From NCBI GenBank assembly GCA_903895005.1, contig CAITSH010000258.1, positions 1-25,489 on the forward strand: 25,489 nt of DNA, written 5' to 3'. The DNA is from an uncultured Pseudomonadota bacterium (GTDB lineage Bacteria > Pseudomonadota > Gammaproteobacteria > Burkholderiales > SG8-39). Numbering within the stretch: the first letter of the stretch is position 1; the number at the start of each line of letters is the position of its first letter. Shown piece by piece: positions 1-8,762 of the stretch. Below the pieces are notes generated by a model that did not search any database, was not told where the DNA came from, and saw only the letters and a list, made by a program, of their open reading frames with translations. The translations under genes were made by a program, and so were the position numbers.

Positions 1-1499
1 CGGTGGTTGACCGCCTTCCAGGTGTCAAAGTTGTAGAGTGGAATCGAATTGCGCTCCGAGCCGCCACCTGCAGCCAGGGCTGCGTTGATGGCGATCAGGC
101 GCTCAAAGGGTTTTTCCAGGTGAGAGGCGGCGAGCATCGCCGGGGTCTTGGCGCGGCCGGGGCGGGTGCCGTGGCCGTTGGACCAGATCTCGTGGTGCCA
201 GGTGCTGATGCGGCCGTCGGCGGCGACATCGGCCTTGAGCTCGACTGTCATTGCAGCGCCGAACGGCGCCCAACCGAGCTCGTCCTCGCGCGTCCATTGC
301 ATCTGTACCGGCCGTCCACTCAAATGCGCCGGCAGGGCACGCGCCAACAGCACCGCATCGTAGGCCACGTCGTCGGCGGCGTTATGGCCGTAGCAGCCCG
401 AGCCCTCGACGTGCTGCACGATGATGCTCTCGGCCGGGCGGCCGAGCGCCATGGCGAGGTCGGTGCGCAGGTTGTAAATGCCCTGGCTGTGCGTCCACAC
501 TTCGACGGTGTCGGGGTTCCATTTTGCGATGGCACAGGACGGCCCGATGGAAGCGTGTGCGATGAAGGGGCGGTCATAAGACGCGGTGAAACCCTTGGCC
601 GCGGGTTTGGCATTGCCTTCGGATTTTTTCTCGCCAACGACGGTGGTGTCCGCCGGTTGCGCTTTCAGGAAGGCCGGCAGGTCGTGCATGTCGGGCAGTG
701 TTGCGGATTCGCGCCACTTGGCGGAGGCGACGAGTTTTTTCAGCGCCTTGACGGCGGTTTCCTCGCGCTCGGCAATGACACCGAGAAAACGCCCGTCGCG
801 TACGGTGGCAACAACGCCGGGAATGGCCTCCACCGCGGCACGGTCCACGTCGAGCAATTCTGCATCGGGTGAGGGCGGTCGCGCGACGCGACCGTAGAGC
901 ATGCCCGGCAGGCTCATGTCGTGCACAAAGCGCGGCTTGCCGGTGACCTTGTCCGGGATGTCCAGGCGCTGTATCGCGCTGCCGACGATGTGGTGCAGGC
1001 CGGGGATCTTGGGTTCCACCTTGCCCGTCGCCTCACGGTCCAGCAGGTCGTCGTCGGCGAGTTCGCCGTAGCTGGTGGCCTTGTCGGTGCCGCGCACACG
1101 TATCGTGCCATCCACGACCTCGAGGTCTCCAAGCGGCACTTCAAGTCGTGTGGCCGCGGCCTCGAGGTAAATCAGCCGCGCCTCGGCGCAGGCGTGGCGC
1201 AGCGCGGTTCCCGATTCCTGTATGGACATGCTGCCCGAGGTGACCTGCTCGTCGGGACTGGTGGCGGTGCATGCGGCGACCATGTGCACGCGTTCGAGTT
1301 TGAGGTCGAGCTCTTCGGCGGCGATCTGCGCGAGGGCGGTGACGATGCCCTGGCCGATTTCGACCTTCCCCGAGTACACCGCCACAGTGCCGTCGGCGTT
1401 GAACTTGAGCCATTGCGACAGGCGGCGGTTGACGTGCAGGCTGCCCGGCAGTTTGGGGATACTCGGGTCCATTTGCGCCAGCTTGAATGCGAGGTTCAT
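1..1499 (-). CDS. Molybdopterin-binding large subunit of a xanthine-dehydrogenase-family hydroxylase (isoquinoline 1-oxidoreductase beta / nicotinate dehydrogenase B type), 3' end cut off
   Basis: I translated the reverse strand from the ATG at 1499 and the frame stays open to the left edge, giving about 499 residues of a protein usually over 700. The N-terminus reads LPGSLHVNRRLSQWLKFN, followed by a GKVEIGQG motif. Further on is GHNAADDVAYDAVLLAR. All are typical of the molybdopterin large subunits annotated as isoquinoline 1-oxidoreductase beta or nicotinate dehydrogenase B. The family hydroxylates N-heterocycles or aldehydes with water as oxygen donor. The catalytic Glu near the C-terminus lies outside the window. 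The ATG overlaps the TGA of the [2Fe-2S] subunit gene by 4 bp (ATGA), so the two are coupled and probably form a heterodimer. The substrate cannot be told from sequence. Confidence 0.88.
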   Translation of the reverse strand, partial: MNLAFKLAQMDPSIPKLPGSLHVNRRLSQWLKFNADGTVAVYSGKVEIGQGIVTALAQIAAEELDLKLERVHMVAACTATSPDEQVTSGSMSIQESGTALRHACAEARLIYLEAAATRLEVPLGDLEVVDGTIRVRGTDKATSYGELADDDLLDREATGKVEPKIPGLHHIVGSAIQRLDIPDKVTGKPRFVHDMSLPGMLYGRVARPPSPDAELLDVDRAAVEAIPGVVATVRDGRFLGVIAEREETAVKALKKLVASAKWRESATLPDMHDLPAFLKAQPADTTVVGEKKSEGNAKPAAKGFTASYDRPFIAHASIGPSCAIAKWNPDTVEVWTHSQGIYNLRTDLAMALGRPAESIIVQHVEGSGCYGHNAADDVAYDAVLLARALPAHLSGRPVQMQWTREDELGWAPFGAAMTVELKADVAADGRISTWHHEIWSNGHGTRPGRAKTPAMLAASHLEKPFERLIAINAALAAGGGSERNSIPLYNFDTWKAVNH

Positions 1500-1981
1500 G
1501 CCGTCGCCTTCTCTTTCATGTTTTCAGCGGCGCGCAGCACGGCGCGCACGATGCGGTTATGGGTACCGCAGCGGCAAAGGTGCTTGTCCAGGGCTTCGCG
1601 CACCTGTGCATCGCTGGGCTGCGGATTTTTTTCGAGAAAGGCCGCGGCAGTGACAAGAATGCCCGAGATGCAATAGCCGCACTGTGCCGCCTGCTCGTCA
1701 ATGAAGGCTTGCTGCAGCGGGTGCAGCCAGCCCTCGGCGGACAGGCCTTCCACGGTCACCACTTTTTTGCCTTCGACGGCCCACACCGGCGTGTCGCAGG
1801 CGGGCACCGAATGACCGTCGATGAGGACGTGGCAGGCACCGCACTGGTTGACGCCGCAGCCAAAGCGCGTGCCCTTGAGTTCAAGGTCATTGCGCAGGAT
1901 GTAGACGAGCGGCGTGTCCTCCTCGGCCTGCACTTGCTGTGCGACGCCATTGAGGGTGAAGGCAAATGTGCGTTTGGCCAT
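1496..1981 (-). CDS. [2Fe-2S] small subunit of the molybdenum hydroxylase
   Basis: This 161-residue protein starts MAKRTFAFTLNG. I chose the ATG at 1981 because it overlaps the upstream stop by one base (TGATG) and because the family begins just before this beta strand; an in-frame start at 2023 would only add 14 unlike residues. The N-terminal half is a plant-type ferredoxin fold with cluster cysteines in GCGVNQCGACHVLIDG plus a later Cys. The C-terminal half has the helical second cluster, QCGYCISG followed by LCRCGTH. Such subunits carry electrons from the molybdopterin site to an external acceptor. It is translationally coupled to the large subunit gene downstream. Confidence 0.93.
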   Translation of the reverse strand: MAKRTFAFTLNGVAQQVQAEEDTPLVYILRNDLELKGTRFGCGVNQCGACHVLIDGHSVPACDTPVWAVEGKKVVTVEGLSAEGWLHPLQQAFIDEQAAQCGYCISGILVTAAAFLEKNPQPSDAQVREALDKHLCRCGTHNRIVRAVLRAAENMKEKATA

Positions 1982-2946
1982 CAGTCCACTTTCGCGCCGG
2001 AGATTTTGACGATGCGGGCCCACTTGGTGATGTCCTCGCGCATGTACTGGCCGAACTGCTCGGCCGTCATCACCATCGGTTCGGCGCCCTGTTCCTGCCA
2101 GGATTTTTTTACCTCGGGGCGGCTGACAATTTTGGCGATTTCGGCATTGAGTTTGTCGATGATTGGTTTGGGCGTACCGGTCGGGGCCATGATGCCCAGC
2201 CAGATGGTGGCCTCGTAACCGGGGACGCCGGCTTCAGCCACCGTGGGTACGTCGGGCAGTACCGCCGAGCGCACCTTGCCGGTGGTGCCGAAGGCCTTGA
2301 GTTTTCCGGCGCGAACGTTGGGCGCCATGGTGGTGATGGCGTCGAACATCATTTGCACCTGCCCGCCCAGGATGTCGGTGCGTGCACCCGAGCTGCCCTT
2401 GTAGGGGACGTGCACGACGTCGATGTCGGCCATCGCCTTGAACAACTCGCCGGCCATGTGGTAAGGCGTGCCCGGTCCGGACGAGGCGTAATTCATCGCC
2501 TTGGGCTTGGCTTTCGCAAGGGCGAGGAGTTCCTTCAGGTTGTTTGCGGGCACCGACGGATGCACCACCAACACCAGGTCGGAATAGTTGATCGGGGCCA
2601 CCGGCGCGAAATCGCGCATCAGGTCGAAGGGCTTGTTCGGGATCAGCGACTCGTTGACGGTGTGGGTATTGGACATCATCAACAGGGTGTAGCCGTCGGC
2701 CGGGGACTTGGCGACGGCATCCGTGCCTATGACCGAACCGGCACCCGGACGGTTTTCAATGACAAAGGGATGACCGAGTCCCTCTGACAGCCGCTGGCCG
2801 ATGAAGCGCGCGTAAATGTCGGCCGGCCCTCCGGCAGCAAACGGCACGATGATCCTGACCGCTTTGGTCGGATAGGTTTGCGCCTGCACAGCGATACTGG
2901 CGAACAGGGTGGTCGCGGCGAGCGCGGCAAGGATGAGACGTTTCAT
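1981..2946 (-). CDS. Bug/TctC-family periplasmic solute-binding protein
   Basis: A 321-residue secreted protein with a Sec signal peptide (MKRLILAALAATTLFASIAVQA, cleavage likely near residue 22). The mature part begins with YPTKAVRIIVPFAAGG, the usual opening of Bug (Bordetella uptake gene, TctC) proteins. The family motifs PDVPTVAEAGVPGYE and APTGTP are present near residues 235-260. Family members bind carboxylates, amides or nicotinate-type compounds, and many are orphans without TctAB membrane partners. Here it is the first gene of the molybdenum hydroxylase unit, so its ligand may be the hydroxylase substrate (inference). The ribosome site GGAGGAAA sits just upstream of the ATG. Confidence 0.93.
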   Translation of the reverse strand: MKRLILAALAATTLFASIAVQAQTYPTKAVRIIVPFAAGGPADIYARFIGQRLSEGLGHPFVIENRPGAGSVIGTDAVAKSPADGYTLLMMSNTHTVNESLIPNKPFDLMRDFAPVAPINYSDLVLVVHPSVPANNLKELLALAKAKPKAMNYASSGPGTPYHMAGELFKAMADIDVVHVPYKGSSGARTDILGGQVQMMFDAITTMAPNVRAGKLKAFGTTGKVRSAVLPDVPTVAEAGVPGYEATIWLGIMAPTGTPKPIIDKLNAEIAKIVSRPEVKKSWQEQGAEPMVMTAEQFGQYMREDITKWARIVKISGAKVD

Positions 2947-3060
2947 GATTGGGTTTCCTCCGGAAGCGGGCCTGTTCCATCAACGCACGGCTGGCACGCA
3001 GCGCATCTTGAATATGCAAAACCGCGCAGTGCGGAAAACGGTGTTGGCCCGGGAGCCAGA

Positions 3061-3089
3061 GTTGTACCACCTTGCAACGGTGTCTTCAA
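3061..3089 (-). promoter_or_regulatory. Candidate sigma-70 promoter for the Bug-hydroxylase unit
   Basis: On the minus strand TTGAAG (3084-3089) is followed after exactly 17 bp by TACAAC (3061-3066), each 4 of 6 against consensus. Transcription would start near 3054 and leave a leader of about 108 nt before the ATG at 2946. The rest of the 295-bp gap (2947-3241) shows no convincing gene. A GC-rich imperfect hairpin near 3193-3227, behind the rubredoxin reductase stop, has no T tract. Confidence 0.4.
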
Positions 3090-3241
3090 TGAAACGCGTC
3101 AATTCTCACGCTAATAGTGGGCGTCCGGGATGCCGGGTTTCGTTTCGCATGCTGAAATCTGACCCAACGCATGGGACGGCTACCGCGGTCACGGGCGCCC
3201 GCTGCGCGTCAGTGCGCGAGTGCGCCCATCCCCTTAAACGC

Positions 3242-4402
3242 TCAGGCCAGCAGCGGTTGGATGTCCTTGGCGAGGCGGGCCTTGTGCGTCTGTGCGTCGC
3301 CGGTCAGGGCGAAACCCAGCAGGCGTCCGTCGCTGCCTGTGAACAGCGACTGCGTGCCCGTGGCGGAGGCCTCCGTGCTCCAGAGGCCAGCCGCCCCCGT
3401 TGGCGGAGGGCAGACAACGGTGGCAAGGGCCGGCGTCTTGACCATCACCGGCATGGCCGGATAGTGCAGGGCCTGTGGCTTGCCGGCCAGCGTCGAGGCA
3501 AGCGCGCGCGCCGCGTGCATGATGGGCATGACGTATGGCAATACCAGGCCTTCGACTTCGGCGCAGTCGCCGAGGGCATAAATGTCCGGGTTACTCGAGC
3601 GCAGGTGGCGATCGACGACAATGCCGCGGTTGGCGTCCAGACCCGTGTCACGGGCGAGCATCGTGCGAGGCGTGAGTCCCACGGCCGACAGCACAACGTC
3701 AGTCATGACGGCGGAGCCGTCTTCGAACGCAATACGCAAGGCACCTTCGGCGTGCGTAACCGATGCCGTGCGGCGCGCCAGATGCCAGCGAACCCCTGCT
3801 GCGGCCAGTGCGTCGCGCAGCGCGCTCGCCGGTGCTTCGGGCAGCAGGCGGCCGAGCGGCTGCGGTGCGAGATCGATGACATCGACCTCATGACCGCCGG
3901 TCACAAGATCGTTGGCGAATTCGCAGCCGATGAGGCCTGCGCCAAGGATGGCGACGCGCTTCTTGCCGGCGCTTTTGTCTGAGATCGCAAACCGGAAGCG
4001 CCCGTAGTCGGCGAGGTCATTGACCGACATTACGGTGTCCGCCGCATCGCCCTTGAGGGGGAGCCGGATCGGGTCTGCGCCAAGCGCGAGCACCAGGCTG
4101 GAGTAGGCGAGCATGCCTTTGTCGGTGACGACTTGCTTTGCTGCGGGGTCAATTCCCGTGATGCGGGTGTGCGGGCGTACTTCTATGCCCAGTTGCGCCG
4201 CCATCGCGGCGGCGCTGCTGTTGCGTAGCTGCTCTGCGCTTTTGCCCGAGGCGAAGGCGTTGGACAGCATGGGTTTGGAATAAAAGCCGCCGTCATCGGC
4301 GCTGAGCATGACGACCGGGGTCGTCTTGTCGATCTTGCGCAACTCGCGGGCGAGGGTATAGCCCGCGAGTCCGGTTCCGGCGATGACGATGGGGGGCGTC
4401 AT
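3242..4402 (-). CDS. NAD(P)H:rubredoxin reductase (FAD-dependent pyridine nucleotide-disulfide oxidoreductase fold)
   Basis: A 386-residue flavoprotein. The first FAD-binding Rossmann motif is GTGLAGYTLARELRK at residues 10-24. A second dinucleotide motif, GAGLIGCEFANDL, lies near residue 155 and would bind NAD(P)H. The family FAD motif IYALGDCAEVEG follows near residue 275. The N-terminal stretch DGGFYSKPMLSNAFASGKS is characteristic of rubredoxin reductases. It would pass electrons from NAD(P)H to rubredoxin. Its ATG is 4 bp behind the rubredoxin stop, which makes the partnership very likely. It is the last gene of the rubrerythrin-rubredoxin-reductase operon. Confidence 0.9.
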   Translation of the reverse strand: MTPPIVIAGTGLAGYTLARELRKIDKTTPVVMLSADDGGFYSKPMLSNAFASGKSAEQLRNSSAAAMAAQLGIEVRPHTRITGIDPAAKQVVTDKGMLAYSSLVLALGADPIRLPLKGDAADTVMSVNDLADYGRFRFAISDKSAGKKRVAILGAGLIGCEFANDLVTGGHEVDVIDLAPQPLGRLLPEAPASALRDALAAAGVRWHLARRTASVTHAEGALRIAFEDGSAVMTDVVLSAVGLTPRTMLARDTGLDANRGIVVDRHLRSSNPDIYALGDCAEVEGLVLPYVMPIMHAARALASTLAGKPQALHYPAMPVMVKTPALATVVCPPPTGAAGLWSTEASATGTQSLFTGSDGRLLGFALTGDAQTHKARLAKDIQPLLA

Positions 4403-4406
4403 GGTC

Positions 4407-4574
4407 TCAGGCTATCTCAACCATTTCGAAATCGGCCTTGGCGACGCCGCAATCGGGGCAGGCCCAATCAGCGGGAATGTCCTCCCAGCGCGTCCCGGCC
4501 TTGATGCCCTCGTCGGGCAGGCCCGCTTCTTCGTCGTAGATGAAACCGCATACGATGCATTGCCATGTTTTCAT
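4407..4574 (-). CDS. Rubredoxin
   Basis: A 55-residue gene read by hand on the reverse strand. The protein starts [16 protein letters not shown] and ends in MVEIA. It carries both iron knuckles, C6-x2-C9-G and C39-P-D-C42-G, and the aromatic core residues W4, Y13, W30 and W37 of classical type I rubredoxins. AGGAG at 4581-4585 is well placed before the ATG. It lies 30 bp behind rubrerythrin and 4 bp ahead of the reductase, so it should be the one-electron shuttle between them. Because the neighbouring rubrerythrin has no rubredoxin domain of its own, this small gene supplies the missing module. Confidence 0.95.
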   Translation of the reverse strand: MKTWQCIVCGFIYDEEAGLPDEGIKAGTRWEDIPADWACPDCGVAKADFEMVEIA

Positions 4575-4604
4575 GTTGATCTCCTGATGTCGTGATTGGA
4601 TCGA

Positions 4605-5087
4605 TTAAGCCGCTTTGGCTTTGGCGCGTGCGAGCTGTTCGCGGTAATGGTTGGCGTGACGTTCCTCGACCTTTGCGAGTGCGGCGAATCGCTTGGCGGC
4701 CTTGGCGAGCGTGGCGGAAAAGCGCGCGGCGTGTTCTTTGGATTCGGCGATCTGCTCATCCATTTCTTTCACCGCGGCGGTATTGCCTTCCTGTTCGGCA
4801 AGGTGTCGGAACTGCGGATACATCTCGGTGTACTCGTAGGTCTCGCCGGCGATCGCGATCTCCAGCGACTTGGCCGGGGTGAGCTGGTCTTTCGGGTAGA
4901 GAAGGTCAAGGTGGCCGAAGGCGTGCTGGACTTCCTGGTCGGCCGTTTCCTCGAAAGTGCGCGCGGTTTCCTCGTCGCCTGCGGCGCGGGCGAGCTTGGC
5001 GAAGTAGCGATACTTGATGTGCGCCATCGATTCGCCGGCGAATGCGGATTCGAGGTTCTTGATGGTGATGGACTCTGGTTTGCTCAT
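4605..5087 (-). CDS. Rubrerythrin, diiron domain only
   Basis: A 160-residue four-helix ferritin-like protein. Visible ligand motifs are E19 in AFAGES, E52-x-x-H55 in ADQEVQHA, E85 and E88 in GETYEYTEMYP, and E115/E118-H119 in AESKEHAARF. Classical rubrerythrin is about 190 residues with a C-terminal rubredoxin domain. This one stops after the four-helix bundle with an AKAKAA tail. Rubrerythrins reduce hydrogen peroxide to water at the diiron site using rubredoxin electrons, and rubredoxin plus its reductase are encoded directly behind. AGGAG at 5094-5098 precedes the ATG. An OxyR-like site and promoter lie upstream, so peroxide induction is inferred. Confidence 0.92.
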   Translation of the reverse strand: MSKPESITIKNLESAFAGESMAHIKYRYFAKLARAAGDEETARTFEETADQEVQHAFGHLDLLYPKDQLTPAKSLEIAIAGETYEYTEMYPQFRHLAEQEGNTAAVKEMDEQIAESKEHAARFSATLAKAAKRFAALAKVEERHANHYREQLARAKAKAA

Positions 5088-5141
5088 GGTCTGCTCCTGA
5101 AGTTTCGGTTTCGGTTACGCAGCGTTCACTGCATGGGTCGA

Positions 5142-5171
5142 ATATTAGGGTGCCGCTATTGATTAATCCAA
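5142..5171 (-). promoter_or_regulatory. Candidate sigma-70 promoter of the rubrerythrin operon
   Basis: On the minus strand TTGGAT (5166-5171) and TAATAT (5142-5147) are separated by 18 bp. The -35 box is weak (3 of 6) and the -10 moderate (4 of 6). The -35 overlaps the last base of the OxyR-like site, the layout expected where an activator recruits polymerase. The leader would be about 50 nt. Confidence 0.45.
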
Positions 5172-5207
5172 TTGATTGTTATTATTTAAACGATAGTATT
5201 TAACTAT
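5171..5207. promoter_or_regulatory. Putative OxyR-binding site upstream of rubrerythrin
   Basis: The plus strand reads ATTG-N7-TTAT-N7-ATAG-N7-CTAT. This matches the OxyR consensus ATAG-N7-CTAT-N7-ATAG-N7-CTAT at 14 of 16 defined bases with exact 7-bp spacing, and the half site at 5193-5207 is perfect. It lies in an AT-rich island in an otherwise GC-rich region. An oxyR gene is encoded about 2.6 kb away. Binding is inferred. Confidence 0.65.
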
Positions 5208-5239
5208 ATTTATGGCTATTGTAATTGCGGGTTGTGACG

Positions 5240-5268
5240 AAAAAACGGCGGCGCCACAGGCACCGCCG
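5240..5268 (-). terminator. Rho-independent terminator of katG
   Basis: On the minus strand a 10-bp stem (5246-5255 with 5259-5268, one G-T wobble) closes a 3-nt loop and is followed by six T residues (5240-5245). It starts about 30 nt behind the katG stop, so katG is probably transcribed separately from the rubrerythrin operon. Confidence 0.85.
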
Positions 5269-5299
5269 CAGCGGGCGAATTAAGGCCTTTCCCCTCTTG

Positions 5300-7543
<2,244 letters not shown>

Positions 7544-7618
7544 TTACCAGCAGCGGGCGAGATCGACGAGGCGGCCCAGCAGGACGGAACGGGGGTCGCG
7601 CGTATCCGTCAGGGTTTT

Positions 7619-7655
7619 GGCGGGCAAATCGCTTGCGGCAAGCTTGTTGCCCGCC
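7619..7655. other. Strong hairpin in the katG leader
   Basis: The outer arms GGCGGGCAA (7619-7627) and TTGCCCGCC (7647-7655) are perfectly complementary over 9 bp. Inside, GCTTG and CAAGC form a second 5-bp stem around a 3-nt loop, with a symmetric 3+3 internal loop between. No T tract follows on either strand, so it does not look like an intrinsic terminator. It would lie in the roughly 180-nt 5' leader of katG mRNA. Confidence 0.6.
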
Positions 7656-7700
7656 GTTGATTGCGTCTGTGCGATATGCCGCAGATAGCCCATGTCCCGG

Positions 7701-7729
7701 ACGATAGGCGGACGCACTATTTCAATCAA
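7701..7729 (-). promoter_or_regulatory. Candidate katG promoter
   Basis: On the minus strand TTGATT (7724-7729, 4 of 6) is followed after exactly 17 bp by TATCGT (7701-7706, 4 of 6). The -35 box directly abuts the OxyR-like site at 7730. The start would fall near 7694, leaving a leader of about 180 nt before the katG ATG at 7510. Confidence 0.5.
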
Positions 7730-7766
7730 ATTGATCGTTGCAATTGAATTGATAGCAGAAAGCTAA
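7730..7766. promoter_or_regulatory. Putative OxyR-binding site upstream of katG
   Basis: The plus strand reads ATTG-N7-CAAT-N7-ATAG-N7-CTAA. This matches the four-tetrad OxyR consensus at 13 of 16 bases with exact spacing. It lies between oxyR and katG and touches the candidate -35 box of katG, as expected for a directly activated promoter. Confidence 0.65.
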
Positions 7767-7808
7767 ATCAATTCACCCTTCTGTTTGCGCTCAGGGGTGG
7801 TGGCGCAA

Positions 7809-8747
7809 CTACCTCGCCGGTTTGTTGTTCAGCTTGGTGACGCCCGAAAGCGGACAGTCGAGAATGGCCTGGCGCAGGGCCGCTATGGCCGCAGGTCGGG
7901 GAAACGACTTGCGATACACCAGTACGACGCGCCGGTCGGGCACCGGCTTGGAAAATGGGACGTAGCGCAGCATACTGTCGCGCGGCACATTCCCGGGCAC
8001 CGACGAGGACGGGAGCACGGTCAGGCCGACACCAGAGGCGACCATTTGGCGGATGGTTTCGAGCGACGAGCCCTCAAAGGTTTTTTGCATGCCGTTGTTG
8101 GCGGCAAAGCGATTGAGTTCGGGCGAGGCGAGCAACACCTGGTCGCGAAAGCAGTGTCCGGTGCCAAGAAGAACCATGCTCTGTTGCTTGAGTTCTGCGC
8201 TTTTTACCGATTTGCGCTCCGCCCATTCGTGTTCGCGCGGCACCGCGACGACAAAGGGTTCGTCGTAAACCGGATCGATGACAAAGCCGGATTCCTCGAA
8301 AGGCAGCGCCAGTACCGCAGCGTCGAGCTCGCCCTGCTTGAGCAGCTCGCGCAGGCGGTGCGTGTAATTTTCCTGCAAATGCAGTGGCATGCTGGGCGCG
8401 CGCTTGTGCAACAGGCGCACCACGCCCGGCAGCAGGTAAGGGGCGATGGTGTAGATCATGCCGATGCGCAGGGGCCCGGCCAGCGGGTCCTTGCCAAGCT
8501 TGGCGATGTCCTTGATCGATCCGGCCTGCTCGATCACGCGTTGGGCCTGTTCCACCACCTGCCCGCCCACTGGAGTGGGTGTGACCTCGTTGTTGGCGCG
8601 CTCGAACAGCGTCACGCCCAGTTCTTCCTCGAGTTTTTTGATCGCCACCGACAGTGTTGGCTGGCTGACAAAGCAGGCTTTGGCGGCGCGGCCGAAGTGA
8701 CGCTCGCGCGCGACGGCGATGATGTAACGCAGTTCGGTCAGCGTCAT
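7809..8747 (-). CDS. oxyR: OxyR, LysR-type peroxide sensor and regulator, with Ser at the resolving-cysteine position
   Basis: A 312-residue LysR-type regulator with an N-terminal winged helix (RHFGRAAKACFVSQPTLSVA, residues 17-36) and a periplasmic-binding-fold sensor domain. The sensor motif GTGHCFRDQ places Cys at residue 199, the E. coli number of the peroxidatic cysteine. Residue 208, the resolving cysteine in E. coli, is Ser here (codon TCG, positions 8124-8126). The only other cysteines are C25 in the helix-turn-helix and C298 near the end. It starts 15 bp behind the uvrA stop, so the two may be co-transcribed. katG follows downstream, and OxyR-like sites precede katG and rubrerythrin. 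The identity as OxyR rests on the C199 motif and this context. Confidence 0.93.
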   Translation of the reverse strand: MTLTELRYIIAVARERHFGRAAKACFVSQPTLSVAIKKLEEELGVTLFERANNEVTPTPVGGQVVEQAQRVIEQAGSIKDIAKLGKDPLAGPLRIGMIYTIAPYLLPGVVRLLHKRAPSMPLHLQENYTHRLRELLKQGELDAAVLALPFEESGFVIDPVYDEPFVVAVPREHEWAERKSVKSAELKQQSMVLLGTGHCFRDQVLLASPELNRFAANNGMQKTFEGSSLETIRQMVASGVGLTVLPSSSVPGNVPRDSMLRYVPFSKPVPDRRVVLVYRKSFPRPAAIAALRQAILDCPLSGVTKLNNKPAR

Positions 8748-8762
8748 TGGTCGTCGCCTTTT

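Noticed and set aside
4571..4759. Minus-strand frame of 62 codons over the rubrerythrin end and the following spacer
   Set aside because: It is out of frame with rubrerythrin and has Pro/Arg/Ser-rich shadow composition.
7544..7729. 61-codon minus-strand frame in the katG leader
   Set aside because: It needs a TTG start inside the proposed -35 box or an ATG at 7693 without a ribosome site, and the hairpin falls inside it. No family resemblance.
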